A stretch of DNA of 30,984 nucleotides from a virus. The stretch spans positions 1 to 30,984 of IMG/VR virus record IMGVR_UViG_3300034103_000257. One strand, written 5' to 3'. The notes below the pieces were generated by a model. That model made no database searches, was not told the origin of the DNA, and saw only the letters and a list, made by a program, of their open reading frames with translations. How positions within the stretch are numbered: the stretch's first letter is position 1; every line of letters begins with the position of its first letter. Positions 22,379 through 29,715 of this stretch are shown here, in pieces. The translations under genes were made by a program, and so were the position numbers.

Positions 22379-22699
22379 GTGGCGGCTCATAGCACTGGCA
22401 TCTCTGTCACGTTTGACGGCGTGGCGTTCTCCGAGGTTTCGGAGTTGTCGTGGCAATACGGCGGCGGCCCAGCCAAGGGCCGCTCATCGCTGTGGACCGA
22501 TGAGGTCGGCACGGTCACTGTCGGCTGCATGGGCACGGCCAACATCACCACGGCGAAGTACGGCACCAGGGCTGACATCGTCATCACTGGCGGCGGCGCT
22601 GGCTTGACGAGCAAGGCAGTCTATGAGGGCTTGAGCGTCGCGCCCGAGTTGAACGGCGTAACCCGTTACACCGTGACGTTCAGACTTTTGGATGGGTGA
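22379..22699 (+). CDS. Putative tail tube-like protein 2
   Basis: A 106-residue protein starting with GTG after CACGGAGG. It is beta-rich (TGISVTFDGVAFSEVSELSW, TVTVGCMGTANITTAKYG, TRYTVTFRLLDG) with the small-tube-protein look. Together with the preceding gene it occupies the tail tube position. I cannot tell which of the two forms the tube. Confidence 0.65.
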   Translation: MAAHSTGISVTFDGVAFSEVSELSWQYGGGPAKGRSSLWTDEVGTVTVGCMGTANITTAKYGTRADIVITGGGAGLTSKAVYEGLSVAPELNGVTRYTVTFRLLDG

Positions 22700-23054
22700 C
22701 ATGGGACTGAAAGAACAGATCAAGGCCGCAAGCGTTCGCAAGCCGCTCAAGGTCCACGTGAAAGAGTGGGGCTTTGATGTGCACGTCCGCGTCATGAGCG
22801 TCGGCGAGCGGGACGCATGGGAACTCGCGTGGATCGACATCCGCAGCAAGGGCATGGAGAAGTTCCATAACTTCCGTGCGTTCTATCTCGTACGGACTCT
22901 CTGCGACGAGCACGGCGTGCGGATCTGGAAAGACGATGAGATTTCCGAGGTGGCCGATCTCGACGGTGCAGTTATGGGCGAACTGTTCGACATCGCACAG
23001 AAGCACAACAAACTCACGGAGGCGGACGTAGTCGAACTCGCCGGCGAGCTTTAG
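22692..23054 (+). CDS. Tail assembly chaperone, gpG-like
   Basis: A 120-residue protein (117 if the second ATG at 22701 is used) placed between tail tube and tape measure genes. LKEQIKAASVRKPLKVHVKE, then EWGFDVHVRVMSVGERDAWE, then FRAFYLVRTLCDEHGVRIW and VADLDGAVMGELFDIAQKHN are of the gpG type. It binds the tape measure protein and the tube during assembly. Its stop lies in a frame-shift site; the downstream frame continues the protein as a gpG-T fusion. Confidence 0.88.
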   Translation: MGDMGLKEQIKAASVRKPLKVHVKEWGFDVHVRVMSVGERDAWELAWIDIRSKGMEKFHNFRAFYLVRTLCDEHGVRIWKDDEISEVADLDGAVMGELFDIAQKHNKLTEADVVELAGEL

Positions 23055-23055
23055 C
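23046..23055 (+). promoter_or_regulatory. Programmed frameshift site (CTT TAG C) in the tail chaperone gene
   Basis: The zero frame ends GAG CTT TAG at 23046-23054. The +1 frame (open from 23032 to 23361) continues from AGC at 23053. A P-site Leu tRNA on CTT can slip one base to TTT while the stop codon waits, the same geometry as the CTT-TGA-C site of the prfB (RF2) gene. The overlap of the frames is only 23 bases, so slippage must occur here. A -2 shift would reach the same frame but there is no homopolymer to support it. Confidence 0.7.
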
Positions 23056-23361
23056 GCGAGACCGTCGCGGCAGTTCCTGTTCATGTTGGCCGGGCATCTA
23101 AAGATGACGGTCGGCGAGCTCGAGCAGCGGATGGATTCACGCGAGCTATCGGAGTGGCTAGCCTTCGCCCGCTACTTCCAGCCGCTAGACAACTCATGGG
23201 CTCAGACGGGCGTGCTTGCTAGTGCAGTGCTGGCACCGCACTCACGCCGAGGCCAGTGCCCAAAGCCAAGAGACTTTATTCCGACCGAAAGACCACCGCA
23301 GCACAAGACGCAGATGCTCGACGTGCTGGCCCAGATGAAGATCGACTTGGACGGCAAATGA
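23053..23361 (+). CDS. Tail assembly chaperone extension, gpT-like
   Basis: In the +1 frame relative to gpG, 102 codons read SARPSRQFLFMLAGHLKMTV, then GELEQRMDSRELSEWLAFAR, then YFQPLDNSWAQ. GELEQRMDSRELSEW is the hallmark of gpT-type C-terminal domains. There is an ATG at 23083, but no ribosome binding site precedes it and conserved-looking residues lie upstream of it, so production as a gpG-T fusion (about 220 residues) is more likely. A minor amount of fusion is required to load the tape measure protein. Confidence 0.8.
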   Translation, partial: SARPSRQFLFMLAGHLKMTVGELEQRMDSRELSEWLAFARYFQPLDNSWAQTGVLASAVLAPHSRRGQCPKPRDFIPTERPPQHKTQMLDVLAQMKIDLDGK

Positions 23362-23362
23362 C

Positions 23363-24700
23363 ATGAGCACGGCACTCGGACTCGCGATGCAGATCAGTGC
23401 CAATACGGCACAGCTGGCCCAGGCCGTGGCCGATGTGAACCAAAAGCTCGACTCCATGGGCGAGGCCGGTAAGAAGGCGTCGGCCGATCTTGGAACGCTG
23501 AAGAACATTGAGATCGGCAAGTTGGCCCTGGGCGGGCTCCAGGCTGCCACGTCTGCTTTTCTTAGTCTCTCGGGTGCCGTGACTGGTGCCGTCACGTCTG
23601 TCACGTCTTTCGCCTTGAGTGTTGGCGAAGAGCTCGACGCGTTGAACGACGTGGCCAACCGCACCGGCGTCGGCGTTGAGGCGTTGCAGGCTTACGCCAG
23701 GGCGGCCGCTGACACTGGCGTGAGCGTGGAATCGTTTGCCAAGCAGATCCAGAAACTGACGATCAACATTGGCAAAGCGACGCTCGACGAGAAGGCGCAA
23801 AAGAAGTTTGAAGAGCTCGGCATCGTGTTCACCGATCTCAAGGCCGCTACGCCGGAAAAGCAGTTCGAGATGGTTGTCGATGCGTTGGCTGGCATTGCCG
23901 ATCCCGCCGAGCGTGCCGCCAAGGCCGTGCAGTTCTTTGGCAAGGGCGGCATCGAACTCGGCGAACTCTTCACGCTCGGGCCTGGTGCTCTGACGCAGAT
24001 GCGGGAAGAGGCTGTCTCGCTGGGCCAGGTGGTGAGCGAGGACGCCGTCAAAGCCATCGACAGCATGAATGACTCGTTCGCCACCGTCTGGGCAACGGTC
24101 AAAGGGCTGGCAGGGTCGATCCTGGGCGAGCTTGCTGGCCCGATTAGCACGATCGCTCAAGAGCTTCTGGGCGTGATTAAGCAGGCCGGGCCGCAGCAGA
24201 TCGCCCAGCAGGTGGCCTCTGGCTTGCTCGATTTCATCAAGCTCGCCGGCAATGCGTTTCTGGAACTGGCTAAGTTCATTGAGGCTTTCGTCAAGAAGTT
24301 CGCCCCGATCCTTGGCCTGGACATTCGGAGCGAGACCGAGAAGGAATTGGACCGGCTGCGAGCCGAGCAGCAGGCTGCCGTGCAGGGAGCCGGTGCCACG
24401 GTCGATGGCTTCGGCAGGCCGCTGGCGAATGCGGCAGACGTGGAAGAAGAGAATAGGAAACGTACCGAGCAGATCGCCCAACTCGAGGCGCAGATTGCCG
24501 CCGAGGCGGCTGCCGGCGTTCTCAGTCAGTTCCAGGCCAACTTCAACGCTGCCATCGACACGGCCCGCACCAAGCTCGAGGAGAAGATGCAGGCCGGCAC
24601 GCTCACGGAAGAGGACAGAAAGCTGCAGGAAGCCCAGCTGCGTGAGCTCCAGCAGTTCAACAGGAACGGCCAGATCGGCACCGTGGAGATCCTCAACTAG
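23363..24700 (+). CDS. Tail tape measure protein
   Basis: A 445-residue protein beginning one base after gpT. GLAMQISANTAQLAQAVADV is the usual TMP opening, followed by coiled coil, a hydrophobic region (about 55-90, ALGGLQAATSAFLSLSGAVT) and ALNDVANRTGVGVEALQAYA, a conserved tape-measure motif. The C-terminal third (about 325-440) is an alternating charged coiled coil with TEKELDRLRAEQQAA. The length predicts a tail of roughly 65-70 nm by the usual 0.15 nm per residue rule. No peptidoglycan hydrolase domain is visible. Confidence 0.92.
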   Translation: MSTALGLAMQISANTAQLAQAVADVNQKLDSMGEAGKKASADLGTLKNIEIGKLALGGLQAATSAFLSLSGAVTGAVTSVTSFALSVGEELDALNDVANRTGVGVEALQAYARAAADTGVSVESFAKQIQKLTINIGKATLDEKAQKKFEELGIVFTDLKAATPEKQFEMVVDALAGIADPAERAAKAVQFFGKGGIELGELFTLGPGALTQMREEAVSLGQVVSEDAVKAIDSMNDSFATVWATVKGLAGSILGELAGPISTIAQELLGVIKQAGPQQIAQQVASGLLDFIKLAGNAFLELAKFIEAFVKKFAPILGLDIRSETEKELDRLRAEQQAAVQGAGATVDGFGRPLANAADVEEENRKRTEQIAQLEAQIAAEAAAGVLSQFQANFNAAIDTARTKLEEKMQAGTLTEEDRKLQEAQLRELQQFNRNGQIGTVEILN

Positions 24701-24702
24701 CC

Positions 24703-25581
24703 ATGGCCGTCATCTCCTACCGCGAAGTCATCCCGCGTACAGCCTCACACAAGTTCGGAGAGGCTCCGACTGCGGAGCGGAAATACATCGTCACGGTCGA
24801 TGAGCCGACGCCGACGCAAACGCTGGTCAACGCTGTCGGGATTTTCCACGCGGCCGCCCACCCCGAGTTTTCGTACCTCAAGTGCCTCAACATTCAGGTC
24901 ACGGAGACGGATCGGCACCACGCCGAAATCACGTACAGCTACGAACTGCCGAAGCAGGAAGAACTCGACCCAAATCCGCTGGCACGGCCTGACGTGTGGT
25001 CGTTCTCGATTGGCGGTGCCCAAGTGCCGGCCCTCGTCTACTACGACGGCAGTGGCAACGGAAGCCGTCTGCCGCTTGTGAATGCGGCGGGCGATTTCTT
25101 TGAGGGGCTTACAACGCTTGAGGCCGAAGTTAGGGCGTCAATTTCTGGCAACCGGCCGACGTTCCCGCTGGCCAATGCGTCGGCGGTCACGAACAGCGTG
25201 AACGCATCGCCGTACCTTGGCGGTGCCGCTCACACCTGGCTGTGTGCTGGGATCAGCGGGCAGCAGGCCACTGAGGTGGTGAACGACGTGGAGTTGCGGT
25301 ATTGGCAGATCACCGTCGAGCTTGTTTACCGGGCCAGCGGTCACGATCTGCTGTTGCCCCACGTTGGGTGGCACTACGTAACGAACAACGGCGGCTCAAA
25401 GTTTCGTACGTTTGTGCGAAGCAAGGATGGGACCGACGAGGACGCGTCTGCGCCGCAACCTCTCAACAGTGATGGATCGCAGAAGTACGTCGGCGGAACC
25501 TCTGGCCCGCCCGACATTCTCACGCGCCGCGTGTACCCAGAAGCAAACTTTTCCAATTACTTCGGCACGCCGCCGTTCTAA
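24703..25581 (+). CDS. Putative distal tail protein
   Basis: A 292-residue protein starting two bases after the tape measure stop, the distal-tail position. It is beta-rich with many aromatics (VISYREVIPRTASHKFGE, TDRHHAEITYSYELPKQEE, VELRYWQITVELVYRASG). No recognised domain. Probably part of the tail tip that receives the fibre proteins. Confidence 0.6.
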   Translation: MAVISYREVIPRTASHKFGEAPTAERKYIVTVDEPTPTQTLVNAVGIFHAAAHPEFSYLKCLNIQVTETDRHHAEITYSYELPKQEELDPNPLARPDVWSFSIGGAQVPALVYYDGSGNGSRLPLVNAAGDFFEGLTTLEAEVRASISGNRPTFPLANASAVTNSVNASPYLGGAAHTWLCAGISGQQATEVVNDVELRYWQITVELVYRASGHDLLLPHVGWHYVTNNGGSKFRTFVRSKDGTDEDASAPQPLNSDGSQKYVGGTSGPPDILTRRVYPEANFSNYFGTPPF

Positions 25582-25590
25582 GGAGCACCA

Positions 25591-25959
25591 ATGCCCGACA
25601 TCAGTTACACCATCACCGGCCAGGTCAGCAAAGGTGCCCTGTCGCAGTCCTTCGCTGCGTCTGGCGTCACGGCTGACATCGCCACGGCTGGCGTTCTCTC
25701 GGTCACGCTGAACCTGGGCACGGCCGTCACGCAGATTTCCACGGCCACTCTCGGCTCGCTGGGGTTGTGCTTCGCCCGTTCGCTGGCAAGTGCCACCACG
25801 CACACAGTGAGCTTCGGCCGTTACACTGGCGGGACGCTGCATGAGACGGCCCGGCTCAAAGCTGGCGAGGCCGCTGTGTTGCGGCTGGCGGCTGGGGACT
25901 ACGCTGCCAAGGCGGCCGTCGAAGGCACCCGCCTGGTGCTCACCGTCTACGAGGACTGA
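25591..25959 (+). CDS. Small tail-tip structural protein
   Basis: A 122-residue, beta-rich protein (ISYTITGQVSKGALSQSFAA, ATAGVLSVTLNLGTAVTQIS, LRLAAGDYAAKAAVEGTRLV) with AAGGAGC before the ATG. It sits between the distal tail and the cysteine-rich adhesin genes. Not recognised as a known family. Confidence 0.6.
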   Translation: MPDISYTITGQVSKGALSQSFAASGVTADIATAGVLSVTLNLGTAVTQISTATLGSLGLCFARSLASATTHTVSFGRYTGGTLHETARLKAGEAAVLRLAAGDYAAKAAVEGTRLVLTVYED

Positions 25960-25962
25960 GCC

Positions 25963-26481
25963 GTGGCACAAAAGCCAGACGGCAAGGCCGCGAAGACCGA
26001 GCGGGTGACATTCACTCGCCCGGCGGCTGAGCGTATTGCCAAGATCGTTCGCCGCGTCGAGCAAGGCGACCGTGGGGCGGAGCCGCTGACATTTGATCGA
26101 GCGGGAGGAGGCTCGCAATCCAAGCAAATACGCGTCTGTACTTTCACCGGGTCGTGGAGCATCAACCAGGCAAAAACCCTGACGTTCCAGGGTGTCACGG
26201 CGACCCCGAATACCGTAGTCGCCACGAATCAACTGTTCACAATCGGCGACGCCTGCGAAGAACAAGTCGCCTACATCGGCAAGGTTTCGTCGCCTGGCCC
26301 TGCCGGCGCTACGGCCGCATGGCATCTGCTTAACGTTCAGCACCACGAAACGGCTGTGTTCGTCTCCGTCACGTTGACCACGTCTGCCATCGAGTTCACT
26401 CGTATCCGAACCTGGATCCCGTACCCCGGCGAGACGGCGACTATCTCGCTGCCCATCTCGGCTGAAACCGCATGTTCATAA
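25963..26481 (+). CDS. Tail-associated hypothetical protein
   Basis: A 172-residue protein starting with GTG three bases after the preceding stop. Basic N-terminus (KPDGKAAKTERVTFTRPAAE), then a beta-rich body (QIRVCTFTGSWSINQAKTLT, HETAVFVSVTLTTSAIEFTR). It overlaps the start of the large adhesin gene by ten bases, suggesting a linked role, perhaps its base or chaperone. No family identified. Confidence 0.6.
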   Translation: MAQKPDGKAAKTERVTFTRPAAERIAKIVRRVEQGDRGAEPLTFDRAGGGSQSKQIRVCTFTGSWSINQAKTLTFQGVTATPNTVVATNQLFTIGDACEEQVAYIGKVSSPGPAGATAAWHLLNVQHHETAVFVSVTLTTSAIEFTRIRTWIPYPGETATISLPISAETACS

Positions 26482-28883
26482 TCAACGGTGCGTTGGCCGT
26501 GTTCAACGGCCTGATTGTGCAAACAAGAAAGTTCTGGTGCGAGTGCGTTCTCGGCGGCGTGTGCTGCAACGGCGTATGCCACTGTGACGAGGGCCAGTGC
26601 TGCAACGACGAGTGGAAGACGGAGCCTGGGTACTGCTGCGGCGACGAACTGTGGAGTCCAGAGAACGACCCTGACGCGCCGTGCGAGGAGGGCTGGACGT
26701 TCCTGCGGTGGGGTGACGGGGTCGATCAGTGCTGTGGGTGCGTGTCTCCAGAGATCATGGACCCAGCACAGAACGGCGGCATCGAAGGAGCCGAAAACGT
26801 CGCGGCGTCTTTGTGCTGCCCAGCGTGCGACGGCATTGTGTTTCGCGACCAGTGGGGGGAGTGTCCGGGCCGGTGCTGCGAAAACGGCAACTGCCAGAAC
26901 AAGAAGCCTTCCGAATGCGCCGGTGAGGTTCTTGGCGGCTGCTGCGATCGCGGGTGTCCGGTGCCGTGCTGTGACCCAGATGGGGAATCGTGTGAAGTCA
27001 TTGACCAGCAGACGTGTCCTGCGCCGCTCATTCGCGGCGTGGGCAACAGTTGCGACGAGGCCACATGCGTGGGGGCGTGTTGCGTCTATGACGAGGAAAA
27101 CGGCTACGTCCTGCACGAGTCGTCGCCGACAACGAAGGCAAACTGCGACGGAGTCGGCGGCGAGTTCCAGGGCGTAGGAACGACGGAGTGCCTTGGATGC
27201 ACGGAGCCTGGATTTCCACAGGACGCTCGCTGCCGACCGCCGCTCGATGCCTGCTGCTGCGAAGAAACGACAAGCAAGGCCGCTGGCCTGACCTTCTACC
27301 AGCCACGCACTAAGCGGCTGCCGCCGATCAGCGACACGGTGTGGGTGCGGGTGGAACTTGAGTCTATGTCGGCCGTCCGCGTTCACGGCGAGCTTTACAT
27401 CCCGACGCCATACGACCGGTGCGTCCGCGAGACGATTGTGTTTCCGCTGTGCTGGGACGCATTCAACGTCGAGCCGGTGCCGTGCGGTTCCAACTTCCAA
27501 GACCTCAAGATCAAGGTGTGCTGGGATCAACTGGCGACCGACCTTGAGACGCTCAAGTTCTCGGGCTGCAACAATATCACCGTCTGGCTTGGCAACTGCC
27601 TGTACGAGTGCAAGACGGTGATGACCTACGAAGGCCCAGGCCACACGAGCAACGCCAGCATCGTAATGCGAGGCGACGGCGAGATTCGCGCAGACGGCAC
27701 GGGGCCGCTCGTGCTAACCAGCGCCGTCACGCACGCTGGTAACTGCGACAGGACGCTGGCGCTGGCCGGCTCCAGCACGCACCTCAACGAGATCCGACGA
27801 ATCGGCGACCCCGCTGGCAGCAACGTTTGCAACGTTGTCAAAGAAGGCAGCGGATTGTGGAGAATGAACGCCACCAGTAAGGATTTCAACGGCACACTGA
27901 CCGTCAAGGGCGGCACCATGCAGGTCGCAAATGCCGGGGCGGTCGGAAGTCCGGTTGCCATCGGGGACACGGCTGTGGGTGCGAGCGGGATCGCGGCGTT
28001 ACTGCTCGAGCAGGGCGTAAATACATCCGCCAGTTTTGATGTTCGCCCTCCGTCTGGTTCGCAAGTGGTGCTGATCGGCGGTGCCAACACTTCCGGTACG
28101 GCGACGTTCTCTGGCGGCAATGTCCGAATGAGCCGCGATGTGACGCTGGTGGCCGCGACTGGCGGCACAGTTCGTTTTGAAAACCGCTGGGCCGGCGTCA
28201 CCAACGCGACGCCAGCATCCCAGAACGTGACGATCGGCGCGGCGGGCTACGCGGGCCGGGTCGTGCTGGATAGTTCCGGCACGTTCGCCACCAGCGGTTC
28301 AGTGGCCATTCTTTACGGCACTGTATCGGTGGCGTTGTCAACGACTCTCTCGGCAGCAGGCGGGCTGGCGCTGTCTTCCGGCACGGCACTTCAAGTCCAT
28401 GGACAGTCGCCGTTTGGGATTGATTCAACCACCGCCGTAACTGCCGCATCCGCCACGATCACAGTGCAGGAGGAACCAGGCGACCCGCCTGCGTCGCAGT
28501 CCTTGGACGAGCTGACCGTCACAGGAACGCTGACCTTGGACGGCAGCGGCTCGCTCACAGTCGCCGACCTGTCTGGCGCGGGCAGCATTGTCAATGAAGA
28601 TGGCACGCTGACGATCAACCAAAACAGCATGGCCGGCAGTCTGTCGATCACGGGCGGCACGGTGATCGCCAACGAGCCGATCACCAACCCCGGCGGGCTG
28701 GTTACGTCTGCCACGTTTACAAGCAGCACGCTGACGGTGGCGTTTTCTGGCGACCCGGCGTCCGGGGCTGCGTATGTCCTGCTTTCTGGCCCCACCGTCA
28801 ACAGTTATGGGACCGTCACACTGACGGGGACTACGAAAGCAGGCACCTATAACTCCGCGACATCCACTCTCACGATCACATAG
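26472..28883 (+). CDS. Large cysteine-rich tail adhesin with beta-strand repeats
   Basis: An 803-residue protein with three zones. Residues 1-20 are hydrophobic (MFIINGALAVFNGLIV) but not a clear signal peptide. Residues about 22-268 contain about 40 cysteines, many as CC doublets, with repeats of the form CC-DPDGESCEVIDQQTC and CVGACCVYDEENG...GGEFQGVGTTECLGC. These resemble the GACC-type modules common in secreted planctomycete proteins. Residues about 280-395 are a mixed domain with more cysteines. From about 395 to 803 there is a Gly/Thr/Ser-rich region with autotransporter-type beta-strand repeats (SGLWRMNATSKDFNGTLTVK, then GGTMQVANAG). It is the likely receptor-binding fibre of the phage. 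No catalytic motif is visible. Confidence 0.72.
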   Translation: MFIINGALAVFNGLIVQTRKFWCECVLGGVCCNGVCHCDEGQCCNDEWKTEPGYCCGDELWSPENDPDAPCEEGWTFLRWGDGVDQCCGCVSPEIMDPAQNGGIEGAENVAASLCCPACDGIVFRDQWGECPGRCCENGNCQNKKPSECAGEVLGGCCDRGCPVPCCDPDGESCEVIDQQTCPAPLIRGVGNSCDEATCVGACCVYDEENGYVLHESSPTTKANCDGVGGEFQGVGTTECLGCTEPGFPQDARCRPPLDACCCEETTSKAAGLTFYQPRTKRLPPISDTVWVRVELESMSAVRVHGELYIPTPYDRCVRETIVFPLCWDAFNVEPVPCGSNFQDLKIKVCWDQLATDLETLKFSGCNNITVWLGNCLYECKTVMTYEGPGHTSNASIVMRGDGEIRADGTGPLVLTSAVTHAGNCDRTLALAGSSTHLNEIRRIGDPAGSNVCNVVKEGSGLWRMNATSKDFNGTLTVKGGTMQVANAGAVGSPVAIGDTAVGASGIAALLLEQGVNTSASFDVRPPSGSQVVLIGGANTSGTATFSGGNVRMSRDVTLVAATGGTVRFENRWAGVTNATPASQNVTIGAAGYAGRVVLDSSGTFATSGSVAILYGTVSVALSTTLSAAGGLALSSGTALQVHGQSPFGIDSTTAVTAASATITVQEEPGDPPASQSLDELTVTGTLTLDGSGSLTVADLSGAGSIVNEDGTLTINQNSMAGSLSITGGTVIANEPITNPGGLVTSATFTSSTLTVAFSGDPASGAAYVLLSGPTVNSYGTVTLTGTTKAGTYNSATSTLTIT

Positions 28884-28885
28884 CC

Positions 28886-29245
28886 ATGAGTTGCGTCGAA
28901 AAAATCTACGAGAACGGCGAGGCCGTCTACCGCGACTGCCACACCGGCGCGCCGGCAGCGGCCCACATGCCGGAAACCGGGCCGGGGACGGAACTCAAAA
29001 CGCTGCTGAAGGACTGGTTCGGGATCGTCGCCAACCTCGGCTGCTCGTGCAACGCGATGGCTAAGAAGATGAATGCCAACGGGCCAGAGTGGTGCCAAGG
29101 GCCGGGGATGCCGGAAATCCTCAAGGCCATGCGGACGGAGCATTCCAAGCGACGAGCCAAGCGCGAGACGATCCTGCCGTGGAGCGAGACTGGGGCGAAG
29201 TGGCTGGTCAGGGTCGCTTGCCAGCGTGCTAAGTCTGTCGGTTGA
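28886..29245 (+). CDS. Hypothetical protein with conserved-looking Cys/Trp motif
   Basis: A 119-residue protein starting three bases after the adhesin stop. The middle segment LKDWFGIVANLGCSCNAMAK, then KMNANGPEWCQ, has the look of a conserved motif with three cysteines, and the C-terminus is basic. Small proteins of this kind occur next to planctomycete-type and environmental phage tail genes, but I cannot assign a family. Possibly a zinc-binding accessory. Confidence 0.6.
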   Translation: MSCVEKIYENGEAVYRDCHTGAPAAAHMPETGPGTELKTLLKDWFGIVANLGCSCNAMAKKMNANGPEWCQGPGMPEILKAMRTEHSKRRAKRETILPWSETGAKWLVRVACQRAKSVG

Positions 29246-29264
29246 CGCCACCGCTAGGGTGGCG
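29246..29264. other. Hairpin between two genes
   Basis: CGCCACC (29246-29252) and GGTGGCG (29258-29264) form a perfect 7-bp stem with loop GCTAG, directly after a stop at 29243-29245 and before the ribosome binding site (GAAAGGA) of the next gene. There is no T run, so it is not a standard intrinsic terminator; it may protect or segment the transcript. Confidence 0.5.
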
Positions 29265-29280
29265 GGTGAAAGGACTCGCC

Positions 29281-29427
29281 ATGGCCGGCTGGCTGATCGC
29301 ACTCACCGGATTCGTCTACGCCTACGTCGCGGCGGATCTCGCGTGGCACGGGAAGTCGGGCCTGGCCATCGCGTACCTGGGCTACGCGTTTGCGAACGTC
29401 GGTCTGTACATGGCGGCCACGAGGTGA
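29281..29427 (+). CDS. Small two-helix membrane protein
   Basis: A 48-residue protein. Two hydrophobic spans at about residues 2-19 (AGWLIALTGFVYAYVAAD) and 26-46 (GLAIAYLGYAFANVGLYMA) are joined by a short loop with charged residues (AWHGKSG). GAAAGGA lies seven bases before the ATG. Size and topology fit small phage membrane proteins, including class II holins, but it is remote from the protease cluster. Function unknown. Confidence 0.65.
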   Translation: MAGWLIALTGFVYAYVAADLAWHGKSGLAIAYLGYAFANVGLYMAATR

Positions 29428-29430
29428 CCC

Positions 29431-29715
29431 GTGCCCGACGATCACGTCTTCACGCTGAACGGTGACGAGCGGTGGCTCATCCGGTTCACCACGCTGAAGG
29501 GCGCAGCATACGGCTACACGTTCAGCCAGAAGGCGAAGAACCCGCGAATCATCCTTGACGCCCGCATGCGTGGGCGAAAAAAGCTCGAGGTGCTGGTGCA
29601 CGAGCTGCTGCACGCGTTGAACCCGACGCAGAGCGAAGAGCACGTCGAGCAGCAGGGCAAGGACATCGCACGCGTGTTGTGGAGCCTGGGGTATAGGGAG
29701 GTGCAGGATGGCTAG
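29431..29715 (+). CDS. Small HExxH metallopeptidase-like protein
   Basis: A 94-residue protein starting with GTG four bases after the preceding stop. HELLH (57-61) with an acidic residue pair at Glu69/Glu70 (NPTQSEEHVEQQGKDIARVL) is a zinc-binding HExxH...E layout of the type found in small phage metallopeptidases and ImmA/SprT-like proteins. The protein is short for a full peptidase, but similar small ones are common in environmental phages. Substrate unknown. It overlaps the next gene by eight bases. Confidence 0.7.
   Translation: MPDDHVFTLNGDERWLIRFTTLKGAAYGYTFSQKAKNPRIILDARMRGRKKLEVLVHELLHALNPTQSEEHVEQQGKDIARVLWSLGYREVQDG

Noticed and set aside
23083-23361. gpT as an independent gene starting at ATG 23083
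   Set aside because: No ribosome binding site, and residues conserved in style with gpT (RQFLFMLAGHL) begin upstream of that ATG, favouring a frameshift fusion.
23276-24481. Reverse-strand frame of 401 codons opposite the tape measure gene
   Set aside because: Rich in Leu, Arg and His as expected for the complement of an Ala/Glu/Lys coiled coil; no independent support.
26337-27644. Long reverse-strand frame of 435 codons opposite the cysteine-rich adhesin
   Set aside because: Composition is typical of an antisense shadow in GC-rich DNA (many Arg, Ala, His, Val), no ribosome binding site or family resemblance, and it covers a well supported gene.
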